DNA from: Xanthomonas hortorum
Lineage (GTDB): Bacteria; Pseudomonadota; Gammaproteobacteria; Xanthomonadales; Xanthomonadaceae
Reading direction: 5' to 3'
Assembly: GCF_024339125.1 (NCBI RefSeq)
Contig: NZ_CP101417.1
Span: 2,677,001 to 2,741,000, forward strand
Length of the DNA stretch: 64,000 nt
Positions 38,342-46,596 of the stretch are shown here, one piece after another. Made by a program: the position numbers and the translations under genes. The notes beneath the pieces are model-generated. The model ran no database searches. It saw only the letters and a program-made list of their open reading frames with translations, and was not told the DNA's origin. The first letter of the stretch is position 1; each line of letters starts with the position of its first letter.

Positions 38342-39670
38342 TCACGCCGAGCGTGACAGTGGCAGGGACTGATCGCGCTGCACCACACGTGCAGCCACAA
38401 AATGACACGAGAATTCGCTGCCGCGCCCGACTTCGCTTTCGATCTCCAGCCGCGCCTGATGCAGCCCCAGGATGTGCTTGACGATCGACAACCCCAACCC
38501 GGTCCCGCCGCTCTCGCGCGAGCGGCTGCTGGAGACGCGATAGAAGCGCTCGGTGATGCGCGGCAGATGCGAGGCGGGAATGCCGTAGCCGGTGTCGCGC
38601 ACCGCCAGTGCCGCGCCATCGCCATCGCGCATGAAGCGGATCGTCACCTTGCCGCCGCCCGGCGTATAGCGCACCGCGTTGGTGACCAGATTGGAGAACG
38701 CGCTATGCAGTTCCTTGTTGGAGCCAAGCAGATCCACGCCGGCCTCGTCGAACACTTCCACCGTGTGGCGGCCTTGGCTATGCGCTTCTGCTTCGCGGCG
38801 TAGCGTGGAGAGCATCGGAGCCATCGCCACGTGTTCCTCGCCGAGTTCTTCCTGCGATTCCAGCCGCGACAGCGTCAGCAGATCTTCGACCAGCTGCGCC
38901 ATGCGTTGCGATTGCTTGCGCATCTCCGCCAGCATCGGGCCCGAGTCGGGGAAGTCCTCCGGGTCGAGCATGTCCAGATAACCGTGCACCACCGTCAACG
39001 GCGTGCGCAATTCGTGCGAGACATTGGCCACGAAGTCGCGGCGTACCTGCTCCAACCGCAGCAGCTTGCTGACATCGCGCGCCACCAGCAGCCAGTAGTC
39101 GTCGGAATAGGGGATCAGGCGCAGATTCAGACGCAGATCCGGATCGACCGGCGAGGCGGCATCGAGCATGGGTTCTGCATTGCGACCGGCCGCCAGCCAA
39201 TGCGCCAACGGCAACGGCTGCAACCGCTCCACCACCGACACACCCATATCGCCGGGATGATGCAGGCCAAGCAGGCCACCGGCGGCCTTGTTGAACCACT
39301 GCACGCGCTGGCTGTTGCGATCCACCACCACCACCGCATCGGGCAACGCCTGTGCGGCGGCGCGGTAGGTGCGCAGCATGTCGATCAGGCGACGCTTGCG
39401 CCCGCGCATTTCGGCCTGGCTGCGATAGAGCAGCCGATCCAGTTCGTTCCAGGCACCGACGCCGGCTGCGGGTTCGGCACGCTGGCGTGCAGTGAGCCGC
39501 CGCAGCACCTGCCGCAGCCGCCAGTAATGCCAGGCCAGTACGCCCAGCGCAGTCAGCGTCAGCGCCATCCACACATGTTCGATCAGCACGCCGGTCAGCA
39601 CGGCAGCGCCCAGCAACAGCGCCAGGGTACCGAGCGTCTTGAACCAGGCGGAACGAATATGTTGGGGCAT
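38342..39670 (-). CDS. phoR: Phosphate regulon sensor histidine kinase
   Basis: Membrane kinase that senses phosphate supply through the Pst/PhoU system and phosphorylates PhoB. The 442-residue protein has two N-terminal helices (LGTLALLLGAAVLTGVLI; VWMALTLTALGVLAWHYW), a PAS domain around 100-200 (LPDAVVVVDRNSQRVQWFNK), a HisKA domain with phospho-acceptor His219 (FVANVSHELRTPLTVVHGYL) and an ATPase domain (NLVTNAVRYTPGGG; DTGYGIP; GGTGLGLSIVKHI). ATG at 39670 gives the PhoR-like start MPQHIRSAWFKTL; a GTG 11 codons upstream is possible. phoB ends 80 bp upstream; no pst or phoU genes lie in the window. Confidence 0.95.
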   Translation of the reverse strand: MPQHIRSAWFKTLGTLALLLGAAVLTGVLIEHVWMALTLTALGVLAWHYWRLRQVLRRLTARQRAEPAAGVGAWNELDRLLYRSQAEMRGRKRRLIDMLRTYRAAAQALPDAVVVVDRNSQRVQWFNKAAGGLLGLHHPGDMGVSVVERLQPLPLAHWLAAGRNAEPMLDAASPVDPDLRLNLRLIPYSDDYWLLVARDVSKLLRLEQVRRDFVANVSHELRTPLTVVHGYLDMLDPEDFPDSGPMLAEMRKQSQRMAQLVEDLLTLSRLESQEELGEEHVAMAPMLSTLRREAEAHSQGRHTVEVFDEAGVDLLGSNKELHSAFSNLVTNAVRYTPGGGKVTIRFMRDGDGAALAVRDTGYGIPASHLPRITERFYRVSSSRSRESGGTGLGLSIVKHILGLHQARLEIESEVGRGSEFSCHFVAARVVQRDQSLPLSRSA

Positions 39671-39749
39671 GGAAGGCGTTACCACGGAGCGTCGGGTAGG
39701 CACGCAGCCCGACCGGTGTTAGCGGCCGGGCCGGCCTGTGCGGCAGGCA

Positions 39750-40439
39750 TCAGGCGGCCGAAGAGAAACGGTAGCCCGAGCCACGCACGGTCTGCACCAT
39801 GTTTTCCAGGCCGAACGGTTCCAGCGTCTTGCGCAGGCGGCGGATATGCACGTCGATGGTGCGCTCTTCCACGTACACGCTGCCGCCCCAGACATGATCC
39901 AGCAACTGGGTGCGCGTGTACACGCGCTCCGGATGTGTCATGAAAAAGTGCAGCAAGCGGTATTCGGTCGGGCCGATCGGCACCGGCGCGTCGCCGGCGA
40001 ACACCCGGTGCGCGGCGCCATCGATGCGCAGCCGGCCCACGGCCACGCTGCCGTCTTCGTCGTCCTCGCGGGTGCGGCGCATCACCGCACGGATGCGCGC
40101 CAGCAACTCGCGCGCCGAGAACGGCTTGACCACGTAATCGTCGACCCCGGCTTCCAGGCCACCGACGCGGTCGTTTTCTTCGCCGCGCGCGGTCAGCATG
40201 ATGATCGGAATCTCGCGGGTCAGCGATTCCTTGCGCCAGCGCCGCGCCAGGTCCAGCCCGCTGGTGCCTGGCAACATCCAGTCCAGCAGGATCAGATCCG
40301 GCACACGGTCGGCGATGGCGGTCTGCGCCTCGCGGGCGTCGCCAGCATGGATGGGTTCGAACTCGCCCTTGCGCAGCGCGAACGCCACCATGTCGCGGAT
40401 TGCGGGTTCGTCGTCGACGATCAGGATGCGTTTCTGCAC
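39750..40439 (-). CDS. phoB: Phosphate regulon response regulator
   Basis: Transcription activator of the Pho regulon. The 229-residue protein has a receiver domain (ILIVDDEPAIRDMVAF; phospho-acceptor Asp53 in LILLDWMLPGTSGLDLAR; conserved Lys in YVVKPFSARELLAR) and a winged-helix DNA-binding domain with VGRLRIDGAAHRVFAGD and YTRTQLLDHVWGGSVYVEER then TIDVHIRRLRKTL. The start is GTG at 40439. A Pho box at 40488-40505 lies upstream, which suggests autoregulation. It precedes phoR in the same orientation. Confidence 0.96.
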   Translation of the reverse strand: MQKRILIVDDEPAIRDMVAFALRKGEFEPIHAGDAREAQTAIADRVPDLILLDWMLPGTSGLDLARRWRKESLTREIPIIMLTARGEENDRVGGLEAGVDDYVVKPFSARELLARIRAVMRRTREDDEDGSVAVGRLRIDGAAHRVFAGDAPVPIGPTEYRLLHFFMTHPERVYTRTQLLDHVWGGSVYVEERTIDVHIRRLRKTLEPFGLENMVQTVRGSGYRFSSAA

Positions 40440-40471
40440 GCGGGGCTTACCGTCTGGCTTCGATGGTCGCC

Positions 40472-40505
40472 AGTAGACTACGGTTTTGTGACTCTAATGT
40501 GACAT
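40472..40505 (-). promoter_or_regulatory. Candidate Pho box and -10 before phoB
   Basis: On the minus strand ATGTCACATTAGAGTCAC (40505-40488) contains two TCAC-ending half-sites in the 11-nt register of the Pho box, with about 13 of 18 consensus positions kept. Ten nt later TCTACT (40477-40472) can serve as a -10. The spacing equals that of the phospholipase promoter at 17679-17712. Transcription would start near 40465, about 25 nt before the GTG. Confidence 0.55.
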
Positions 40506-40634
40506 GGCGGGCGCATTACGTCGTTCGCAACACCAATAAGCGGACTGTGCTGCGAGGCACCAGGCAGGCGTTGCGGCATCGAGCACCCGATTTGTCATCC
40601 CGAACAATGAAGCCACTGCACTGCATGACATGCG

Positions 40635-42281
40635 CTAACGCGTGGACAGATCCGGGTCGCGGATGCCCTGGCGCCTCAGTTCCAGTACGGTGGGCGTAAT
40701 GGCGGCAATGCGGGCGTCCACGCGCGCACGTGTCACATAATCGAGATCTTTCTTCTTCAGCGCCTCTAGCTGGATCAGCGCCTGTTCGGCGCGGCCGTTC
40801 AAGTACGCGGATTCGGCATAGGCCTCGCTGGCGCGCAGCTGGTCGCCGGCCAATTCACAGGCGCGGGCGTAGGTCTGCTGCAACAACGCATCATCGCTGT
40901 TGCGATACAGCAGCGGTTCCAGCACCTGGCGTGCGCGCTGGCCGGATGTCTCGGTCGCCTGCTCGTTGAGCGCGCCGGCATAAGTCAGCGCCACCGCACG
41001 GTTGGTCGGCAATTGCTTGAGCAGCGCATCGAAACGCGCATTGGCCACCTCGCGCTGTCCCACGCGCGCCTGCGCCTCGCTCAGGCCCAGCGTCAGCCAT
41101 AAATTATCCGGATGCGCCTCCAGCAGGCTGGCCAGTTCGGCCACCGGCTCGCTTGGCCGCCCGCCGCTGTTGCGCAAGCGCGCCAGGGCCAGCCCGTAGC
41201 GCTGCGCATCGGTCAGGCCGCCCTTGGCGCTGCGGCGCAGGGTCTCGTATTCGCGAATGGCCGCATCCGGCGTGGTCGCGCTGAGCACGCGCAGGCGCTC
41301 CTTGGCCCAGTCGAAGCCTTGTTGTTCGCCGCTGCGGCTGAGCGCATCCACCGGCAAGCGCAGCGCGTACGGAAGAATCGTATTGCCGTTGCGGCTCAGC
41401 GGCTCCGACAGCGACGGGTCGGAGGGATTCACGCGCTCCTGGCGCGTGCCGCCCGGCACCGAGGTGGTCAGCACCACGGTGTTCTTTTTCATCTGCTCGG
41501 CGCGCGCCTTGGCCTCGCTGATGCGGGTGACGGTGACCGGGTGGGTCTGCAGGAAGTCCGGCGCGCTGTAACCGCCCTCGTTGGCGCGCATCGCCACCGA
41601 CATGCGCTCGAAGAAGCCGGCCATCGCATCCACGTCGTAGCCGCTGCGCACCAGCGTGCGGATGCCCAGCCGGTCGGCTTCGGATTCGTTGGAGCGGGTG
41701 TAGTCGATCTGGCGCTGCTGCATCAGCCCCATCGCGCTGGTGATGCCGGCCATGGTGGCATCGCCCTTGGAATTGCCGCCGGCCTGTTGCGCGGCGACCA
41801 CCGCCGCCAGCATGCCGAGCAGAATCGGGATCTGATCGCGCTGCGCCCGCTCCACCCCGCGCAACACGTGCTGCTGGGTGACGTGGGCGATTTCGTGCGA
41901 CAGCACTGCGGCCACTTCGTCCTCGCGCTCGGCCGTCAGCACCAGCCCGGCGTTGACCGCGATGTAGCCGCCCAAGGTGGCGAAGGCGTTGATCTGGCGG
42001 TCGCGCAGCATGAAAAACGTAAACGGCTGCTGCGGTTGGTCGCTGTTGGCGCCTAGCCGGGTGCCCATGGTCTGCAGCCAATCGGTGACCAGCGGGTCGT
42101 CCAGCACGTAGTCGTAGTTGCGCAGCTCGGCCAGCATCATCTTGCCGTACTCGGCCTGGCGCGCCGGGGTCAGCAACTCGCCGGCAGACGAACCGATATC
42201 GGGCAGGCGGCTTTCCTGCGCAGGTGCCACACCCATGGCAACGGCCAGCGTGAGGGCGGTGGCGAGCGGTAGCAGGCGCAA
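40635..42281 (-). CDS. M48 metalloprotease, BepA-like outer membrane quality-control factor
   Basis: Periplasmic zinc protease/chaperone expected to watch over LptD and other outer-membrane protein assembly. The 548-residue protein has a signal peptide (MRLLPLATALTLAVAMGVAPA), the zinc motif HEIAHVTQQH (His129, Glu130, His133) and the distal glutamate region RSNESEADRLGIRTLVRSGY. The C-terminal half carries TPR-like repeats (LAHPDNLW-type helices, AYAGALNEQATETSGQRARQ). The start is TTG at 42281 with GGGAG 7 nt upstream, and it begins the signal peptide. The 132-bp gap between its 5' end and the divergent grx gene holds both promoters. Confidence 0.9.
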   Translation of the reverse strand: MRLLPLATALTLAVAMGVAPAQESRLPDIGSSAGELLTPARQAEYGKMMLAELRNYDYVLDDPLVTDWLQTMGTRLGANSDQPQQPFTFFMLRDRQINAFATLGGYIAVNAGLVLTAEREDEVAAVLSHEIAHVTQQHVLRGVERAQRDQIPILLGMLAAVVAAQQAGGNSKGDATMAGITSAMGLMQQRQIDYTRSNESEADRLGIRTLVRSGYDVDAMAGFFERMSVAMRANEGGYSAPDFLQTHPVTVTRISEAKARAEQMKKNTVVLTTSVPGGTRQERVNPSDPSLSEPLSRNGNTILPYALRLPVDALSRSGEQQGFDWAKERLRVLSATTPDAAIREYETLRRSAKGGLTDAQRYGLALARLRNSGGRPSEPVAELASLLEAHPDNLWLTLGLSEAQARVGQREVANARFDALLKQLPTNRAVALTYAGALNEQATETSGQRARQVLEPLLYRNSDDALLQQTYARACELAGDQLRASEAYAESAYLNGRAEQALIQLEALKKKDLDYVTRARVDARIAAITPTVLELRRQGIRDPDLSTR

Positions 42282-42429
42282 GTGGAACTCCCAGGTGATG
42301 CGCGGAGCATGCGGGCAGCAGAGCGCAGGGGCGTGAATCGACAGTTAATCCACAGTGTTGCGGTGACGACATGGAAATTCCAGTCGCCCGGTACCATTGT
42401 CAGACCTCAGACCAACCACGGAGTTTCCC

Positions 42430-42738
42430 GTGAGCCAAGACCTTAACGTGCAGGATGCGGCCACCGGCCCGCAGATCACCCTGTATTCCTCCGCGATCTG
42501 CCCGTATTGCGTGGCTGCCAAGAACTTCCTCAAGAGCAAGGGCCGGACCTGGACCGAGGTGCGCATCGACCTGGACCCGGCCGAGCGTCACAAGATGGTC
42601 GCCCTGGCCAAGCGCACCAGCGTGCCGCAGATCTTCGTCGGCGACGTCCATGTGGGCGGCTACGACGACATGATGGCCATGCACCGCGCCGGCAAGCTCG
42701 AACCCTTACTGGCCGGCGCCACGGGCGGCCAGGCATGA
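42430..42738 (+). CDS. grxC: Glutaredoxin (monodithiol CPYC type)
   Basis: Glutathione-dependent disulfide reductase of 102 residues. The active site CPYC is at 24-27 (SSAICPYCVAAKNFLKSKG), followed by the glutathione-binding TSVPQIFVGDVHVGGYDDMM. It resembles GrxC. GTG at 42430 is used, with ACGGAG 7 nt upstream; a TTG at 42397 would give an unlikely leader. The stop overlaps the next gene's ATG by 4 bp (ATGA), so the two are coupled. The pairing of a glutaredoxin with an AhpD-like protein suggests a shared thiol-redox role. Confidence 0.9.
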   Translation: MSQDLNVQDAATGPQITLYSSAICPYCVAAKNFLKSKGRTWTEVRIDLDPAERHKMVALAKRTSVPQIFVGDVHVGGYDDMMAMHRAGKLEPLLAGATGGQA

Positions 42739-43130
42739 GTGAGCATGAGGGCGGCAGCGACGACCGTCTGCGCGAGTTCACCGAATTCCGCCAACGCATG
42801 AATCAACGCATCCTGGCCGAGCCCAACCAGGTGGTGCGCCGCTTCTTCGCGCTGGACACCCAGACCTATCAGGCCGGCGCGCTGGACGTCAAAACCAAGG
42901 AGTTACTCGGCCTGGTCGCCTCGATGGTGCTGCGATGCGACGACTGCATCAGCTACCACGTCGCCCAATGCAAGGAGGCCGGCGTAACCCGCGAAGAGTT
43001 CTTCGAAACCTTCTCGGTCGGCCTGGTGGTCGGCGGCTCCATCGTCATCCCGCATCTGCGTCGCGCGGTGGATTTTCTCGACAAGCTCGAAGGCGGTGCG
43101 CAGGCCCCGGCGCAGCACGCGCACGACTGA
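42735..43130 (+). CDS. AhpD-like / carboxymuconolactone decarboxylase family protein
   Basis: Protein of 131 residues with the AhpD-like helical fold. The redox motif CDDC (Cys68, Cys71) with His75 lies in MVLRCDDCISYHVAQCKEAG, the arrangement C-x2-C-x3-H that marks AhpD-type disulfide reductases. It is therefore more likely a peroxidase reductant or thiol-disulfide protein than a decarboxylase. ATG at 42735 overlaps the grx stop. The longer open frame that begins at 42507 runs through grx in another frame and should be ignored. Confidence 0.87.
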   Translation: MSEHEGGSDDRLREFTEFRQRMNQRILAEPNQVVRRFFALDTQTYQAGALDVKTKELLGLVASMVLRCDDCISYHVAQCKEAGVTREEFFETFSVGLVVGGSIVIPHLRRAVDFLDKLEGGAQAPAQHAHD

Positions 43131-43167
43131 TGCATGACTGGTCGGGAGTCGACCGGCGTGTGAGTCA

Positions 43168-43195
43168 GGATTGGTCATTCGGGATGCGGGATTCG
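43168..43195. repeat. GGGATT-type repeat fragment
   Basis: GGATTGGTCATTCGGGATGC then GGGATTCG at 43168-43195 resembles one half of the inverted elements at 12295-12377 and 34292-34408. A hairpin CGCGCCGCC (43215-43223) and GGCGGCGCG (43230-43238), 20 nt further on, may end the grx transcript, though its T-run is poor. Confidence 0.5.
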
Positions 43196-43390
43196 TAAAA
43201 GCGAGCCGGTCGCGCGCGCCGCCCATCGAGGCGGCGCGTTGCGTTGTGGAGGGTGTGCGCCGCTCTTAGACCAAGGTCGGTTTGGGCGCCTTCACCGGCA
43301 TCGGGCATAATTGCCTGTGAAACCTCCTTGCGCCGCTCTGCCGGGTTTTGCGGCTGGCGCTCCCCCCTTCAAGTTCGGAAACCCAACGTT

Positions 43391-44398
43391 ATGACGCAGA
43401 CAATCACGGTCATCCGCGGCGACGGTATTGGCCCGGAGATCATGGATGCCACGCTGTTCGTGCTCGACGCGCTGCAAGCTGGCCTGACCTACGAGTACGC
43501 CGATGCTGGCCTGGTCGCGCTGGAAAAGCACGGCGATCTGCTGCCCGAGTCCACCCTGGCTTCGATCACCAAGAACAAGGTGGCGCTGAAGAGCCCGCTG
43601 ACCACGCCGGTCGGTGAAGGTTTCAGCTCGATCAACGTCGCCATGCGTCGCAAGTTCGACCTGTACGCCAACGTGCGTCCGGCCAAGTCGTTCCCCAACA
43701 CCAAGTCGCGTTTCGCCGATGGCGTGGACCTGATCACGGTGCGCGAGAACACCGAAGGCGCGTACCTGAGCGAAGGCCAGACCGTGTCCGAGGATGGCGA
43801 GACCGCGTTCTCCGGCGCCCGCGTCACCCGCAAGGGCTCCGAGCGCATTGTGCGCTACGCCTTCGACCTCGCCCGCGCTACTGGCCGCAAGAAGGTCACT
43901 GCGGTGCACAAGGCCAACATCATCAAGTCGACCTCGGGCCTGTTCCTGAAGGTGGCACGTGACGTGGCGACGCAGTACCCGGAAATCGAATTCCAGGAAA
44001 TGATCGTCGACAACACCTGCATGCAGCTGGTGATGCGTCCGGAACAGTTCGACATCATCGTGACCACCAACCTGTTCGGCGACATCATCTCCGACCTGTG
44101 CGCCGGTCTGGTCGGCGGCCTGGGCCTGGCCCCGGGCGCCAACATCGGTCTGGACGCGGCGATCTTCGAAGCCGTGCACGGCTCGGCGCCGGACATCGCA
44201 GGGCAGGGCAAGGCCAACCCGTGCGCGTTGCTGCTGGGCGCTGCGCAGATGCTGGACCACATCGGTCAGCCACAGAACGCCGAGCGCCTGCGCGAAGCCA
44301 TCGTGGCCACCCTGGAAGCCAAGGACTCGCTGACCCCCGATCTGGGTGGCACCGGCAACACCATGGGCTTTGCCAAGGCCATCGCCAGCCGCCTCTAA
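43391..44398 (+). CDS. icd: NAD-type isocitrate dehydrogenase
   Basis: Oxidatively decarboxylates isocitrate to 2-oxoglutarate. The 335-residue protein is of the beta-decarboxylating dehydrogenase family and of the short NAD-dependent type, unlike the roughly 415-residue NADP enzyme of E. coli. Motifs visible are ITVIRGDGIGPEIMDATLFV, NVRPAKSFPNTKSRF, LITVRENTEGAYLSEGQ, VHKANIIKSTSGLFL, and FDIIVTTNLFGDIISDLCAG with the metal-site aspartates. ATG at 43391 begins the family N-terminus. A perfect terminator follows 17 nt after the stop. Homoisocitrate or isopropylmalate dehydrogenases share the fold, but context and sequence favour IDH. Confidence 0.9.
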   Translation: MTQTITVIRGDGIGPEIMDATLFVLDALQAGLTYEYADAGLVALEKHGDLLPESTLASITKNKVALKSPLTTPVGEGFSSINVAMRRKFDLYANVRPAKSFPNTKSRFADGVDLITVRENTEGAYLSEGQTVSEDGETAFSGARVTRKGSERIVRYAFDLARATGRKKVTAVHKANIIKSTSGLFLKVARDVATQYPEIEFQEMIVDNTCMQLVMRPEQFDIIVTTNLFGDIISDLCAGLVGGLGLAPGANIGLDAAIFEAVHGSAPDIAGQGKANPCALLLGAAQMLDHIGQPQNAERLREAIVATLEAKDSLTPDLGGTGNTMGFAKAIASRL

Positions 44399-44415
44399 GC
44401 ATCGAAGCGAGCTGC

Positions 44416-44449
44416 AAAAAGAAAGGGCGCCTAGGCGCCCTTTCTTTTT
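44416..44449. terminator. Bidirectional terminator after icd
   Basis: Perfect 16-bp stem AAAAAGAAAGGGCGCC (44416-44431) and GGCGCCCTTTCTTTTT (44434-44449) with a 2-nt loop. It has T-runs on both strands and can serve icd and the convergent Bax-inhibitor gene. Confidence 0.85.
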
Positions 44450-44497
44450 GCTCGAGACTTGCGCGTAACCAGAATGCACAGGGAATCCGCTCTTACC

Positions 44498-44526
44498 GAT
44501 TCCCCAATCCCGATTCCCGATTCCCG
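44498..44526. repeat. GGGAATC-type repeat run
   Basis: CGATTCCCCAATCCCGATTC then CCGATTCCC, the complement of the GGGATTxGGGATT family, lies immediately before the 3' end of the Bax-inhibitor gene (stop at 44529). It touches the coding end and may form part of its 3' untranslated region. Confidence 0.55.
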
Positions 44527-44528
44527 GC

Positions 44529-45290
44529 TCAGTTGCGCGATTGCAGCTTCGACAACAAGCGCAAGAACTCGATGTACAGCCACACCAGCGTCACCATCAG
44601 GCCAAACGCGCCGTACCACTCCATGTGCTTGGGTGCGCCCTGTTCCACACCGCTTTCGATGAAGTCGAAGTCCAGCACCAGATTCAGTGCTGCCACCACC
44701 ACCACGAACAGGCTGAAGCCGATGCCGATCAGCCCCGAGTCGTGGATGAACGGAATACGCACGCCGAACAAGCCCAGCACGATGGTCGCCAGATACACCA
44801 GCGCAATGCCGCCGGTTGCCGCAACCACGCCCAGCTTGAAGTTCTCGGTGGCCTTGATCAGCCCACTGCGGTAGGCGAACAGCAGCGCGAACATCGTGCC
44901 GAAGGTCAGCAGCACCGCCTGGAACACGATGCCGTTGAAGCGCGCCTCGTACACCGCCGAAATCGAGCCAAGAAAGAAGCCTTCCACCAGCGCATACAGC
45001 GGCGCGGTGATCGGTGCCCAGGTCGGCTTGAAGCTGGTCGCCAGTGCGAACACCAGCCCGCCGATCGCGCCGGCAATCATGTACAGCTTGGCTGCAGGCA
45101 ATGGCATGCCATCGGCACCGATCGACTGCGACCAGGCGAAAGCGGCGGTGAGCACGGCCATCAACAACAACGCACCGGTCTTGTTGACGGTGCCGTTGAG
45201 GGTCATCGCCTGGCCGTCGCGGGTGACGACCGAGCCGGAGCCAAGGTCGAGGAATGTGGATTCCCGAAGGGCAGGGTTGCCGCTACGCAT
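44529..45290 (-). CDS. Bax inhibitor-1 / YccA family membrane protein
   Basis: Inner-membrane protein of 253 residues with about seven membrane helices, among them GALLLMAVLTAAFAWSQSIG, LYALVEGFFLGSISAVYEA and AVLLTFGTMFALLFAYRSGL. The family includes calcium-leak channels such as BsYetJ and the FtsH-linked YccA. The C-terminus (WLYIEFLRLLSKLQSRN) is as usual. The ATG at 45290 has GGAGAA 6 nt upstream. The tRNA cluster lies upstream in the other direction. Its role here is unknown. Confidence 0.9.
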   Translation of the reverse strand: MRSGNPALRESTFLDLGSGSVVTRDGQAMTLNGTVNKTGALLLMAVLTAAFAWSQSIGADGMPLPAAKLYMIAGAIGGLVFALATSFKPTWAPITAPLYALVEGFFLGSISAVYEARFNGIVFQAVLLTFGTMFALLFAYRSGLIKATENFKLGVVAATGGIALVYLATIVLGLFGVRIPFIHDSGLIGIGFSLFVVVVAALNLVLDFDFIESGVEQGAPKHMEWYGAFGLMVTLVWLYIEFLRLLSKLQSRN

Positions 45291-45442
45291 GCGTGTTCTC
45301 CATGAAATGTAGGTGCTCGCCATGGTGGTGAGCGTTGTCGCGAGGATACCGGATCGGCGAATTGACGCAGAGTGATTGACAGCGAGGCCAATCGTTCCCA
45401 AAATAGCCGACCTTTCCAGCCTTCGGGATTGAAAGGTCCCGC

Positions 45443-45519
45443 CGGGGTATAGCGCAGTCTGGTAGCGCGCCTGCTTTGGGAGCAGGATGTCGGGGGTTCG
45501 AATCCCTCTACCCCGACCA
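45443..45519 (+). tRNA. tRNA-Pro(TGG)
   Basis: Cloverleaf with acceptor stem CGGGG...CCCCG, anticodon loop TTTGGGA with TGG, T arm GGGGGTTCGAATCCCT, encoded CCA at 45517-45519. First of a four-tRNA cluster. Confidence 0.96.
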
Positions 45520-45561
45520 TTCCGAGCTTCTTGCGGCGTGGGAATGCAACGTTCGGTCCGG

Positions 45562-45638
45562 GCGCCCGTAGCTCAACCGGATAGAGCACCGGCCTTCTAA
45601 GCCGGCGGTTACAGGTTCGAGTCCTGTCGGGCGCGCCA
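45562..45638 (+). tRNA. tRNA-Arg(TCT)
   Basis: Acceptor stem GCGCCCG...CGGGCGC, anticodon loop CTTCTAA with TCT, T arm ACAGGTTCGAGTCCTGT, encoded CCA. It reads AGA codons, which are rare in this GC-rich genome. Confidence 0.96.
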
Positions 45639-45669
45639 TCGGCGGTGCGGTAGGAAGTAGGTTTTCAGT

Positions 45670-45747
45670 GGTGGCTGTAGCTCAGCTGGTTAGAGTACTG
45701 GATTGTGATTCCAGATGTCGGGGGTTCGAGTCCCCTCAGCCACCCCA
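45670..45747 (+). tRNA. tRNA-His(GTG)
   Basis: Acceptor stem GTGGCTG...CAGCCAC with the extra G-1 at 45670 facing discriminator C at 45744, the identity element of histidine tRNA. Anticodon GTG, encoded CCA. Confidence 0.96.
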
Positions 45748-45831
45748 CTGATTGCAGGAAATGTTGGACCCGACGCATCGCGGGGTGTTGCAACGAAGCA
45801 AAAATGCACATACAATGTGCGACCAGTTTCA

Positions 45832-45907
45832 GGGCCGTTAGCTCAGTTGGTAGAGCAGTTGACTCTTAATCAATAGGTCCAAGGTTCGAATCCTTGACGG
45901 CCCACCA
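45832..45907 (+). tRNA. tRNA-Lys(CTT)
   Basis: Acceptor stem GGGCCGT...ACGGCCC, anticodon loop CTCTTAA with CTT, T arm CAAGGTTCGAATCCTTG, encoded CCA. Last of the cluster; a terminator follows. Confidence 0.95.
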
Positions 45908-45910
45908 AAT

Positions 45911-45948
45911 AAAAGCACTTAGGCAAACACCTAGGTGCTTTTTTTTTT
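45911..45948 (+). terminator. Terminator of the tRNA cluster
   Basis: AAAAGCACTTAGG (45911-45923) pairs with CCTAGGTGCTTTT (45930-45942) with one G-T wobble, and the stem runs into ten T residues. Confidence 0.88.
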
Positions 45949-46133
45949 CCGGCACTGGAAACAAGAAGAGACGTCTCAAGGCAGGAACTGCGCGAGTTGT
46001 TCGCTTGCAGCGAATTCTCCTGCTGCGTCAGTTCAGCAGTTGCCTGATCAAGCTTGTTACTTGGCCGGCGCGAAGTCTGCTTGCATCGAATGCCTGGTGA
46101 TCTTTGGCCTGCAGCCCAGGCTGGCAAACTCAA

Positions 46134-46592
46134 ATGAGGCGTGATGTGTCCAGAGCAACGCGGCGCTCGATCCTCCAGCAGGTCGTGATCTTTGCAGTGG
46201 TCGGTCCTCCGCTAGGCGGAGTGCTGGGCTTTCTGCAGTGGGCGCGTTTAGATGGCGAGACTGCTTTTCTGATCGCAGGCTTGTCCTACGTTCTGGTGTT
46301 GCCGGTGATTGCTGCCGCTGGTGCGGGATTGGTGTGCGCGTTGACGTGCCGTCATCTGTATGGCGAGCGTGGGCCAAACCCCTTTGTCCAGATCGCAATC
46401 GGCGCGCTGAGCGGCCTGTTTTCGGCTGGGTTGGTCGTGTTGCTCACAGCGGTCATCGGCGGCTGGTCCATGGGCTCGGATCGCGATCTGATCCTGGCCT
46501 TGGTGCGAAGCGGGCTATGGGGCGGCGGCATCTGCGCATTGCTTGCGTGGCTCTTCAGGTCACGCTTGTCGCATACAACTACAACCGCGTAG
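46134..46592 (+). CDS. Hypothetical four-helix membrane protein
   Basis: Protein of 152 residues with four hydrophobic helices (VIFAVVGPPLGGVLGFLQW, AFLIAGLSYVLVLPVIAAAG, IGALSGLFSAGLVVLLTAVI and SGLWGGGICALLAWLF) joined by short charged loops. I do not recognise a family. ATG at 46134 is chosen over a TTG ten codons upstream; neither has a strong ribosome site. It ends 4 bp from the convergent histidine kinase stop. Translation is plausible but unproven. Confidence 0.62.
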   Translation: MRRDVSRATRRSILQQVVIFAVVGPPLGGVLGFLQWARLDGETAFLIAGLSYVLVLPVIAAAGAGLVCALTCRHLYGERGPNPFVQIAIGALSGLFSAGLVVLLTAVIGGWSMGSDRDLILALVRSGLWGGGICALLAWLFRSRLSHTTTTA

Positions 46593-46596
46593 TCGC

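Noticed and set aside
42507-43130. AhpD-like gene starting inside the glutaredoxin gene
   Set aside because: The first 76 codons lie in the wrong frame of grx; the ATG at 42735, overlapping the grx stop, gives the true family N-terminus.
45443-45948. tRNA cluster as the attachment site of an integrated element
   Set aside because: All tRNAs are complete, a terminator follows, and no integrase or atypical genes lie near.
45870-46133. Minus-strand frame over tRNA-Lys and its terminator
   Set aside because: It runs through a tRNA and a poly-T terminator and has no ribosome site or recognisable protein features.
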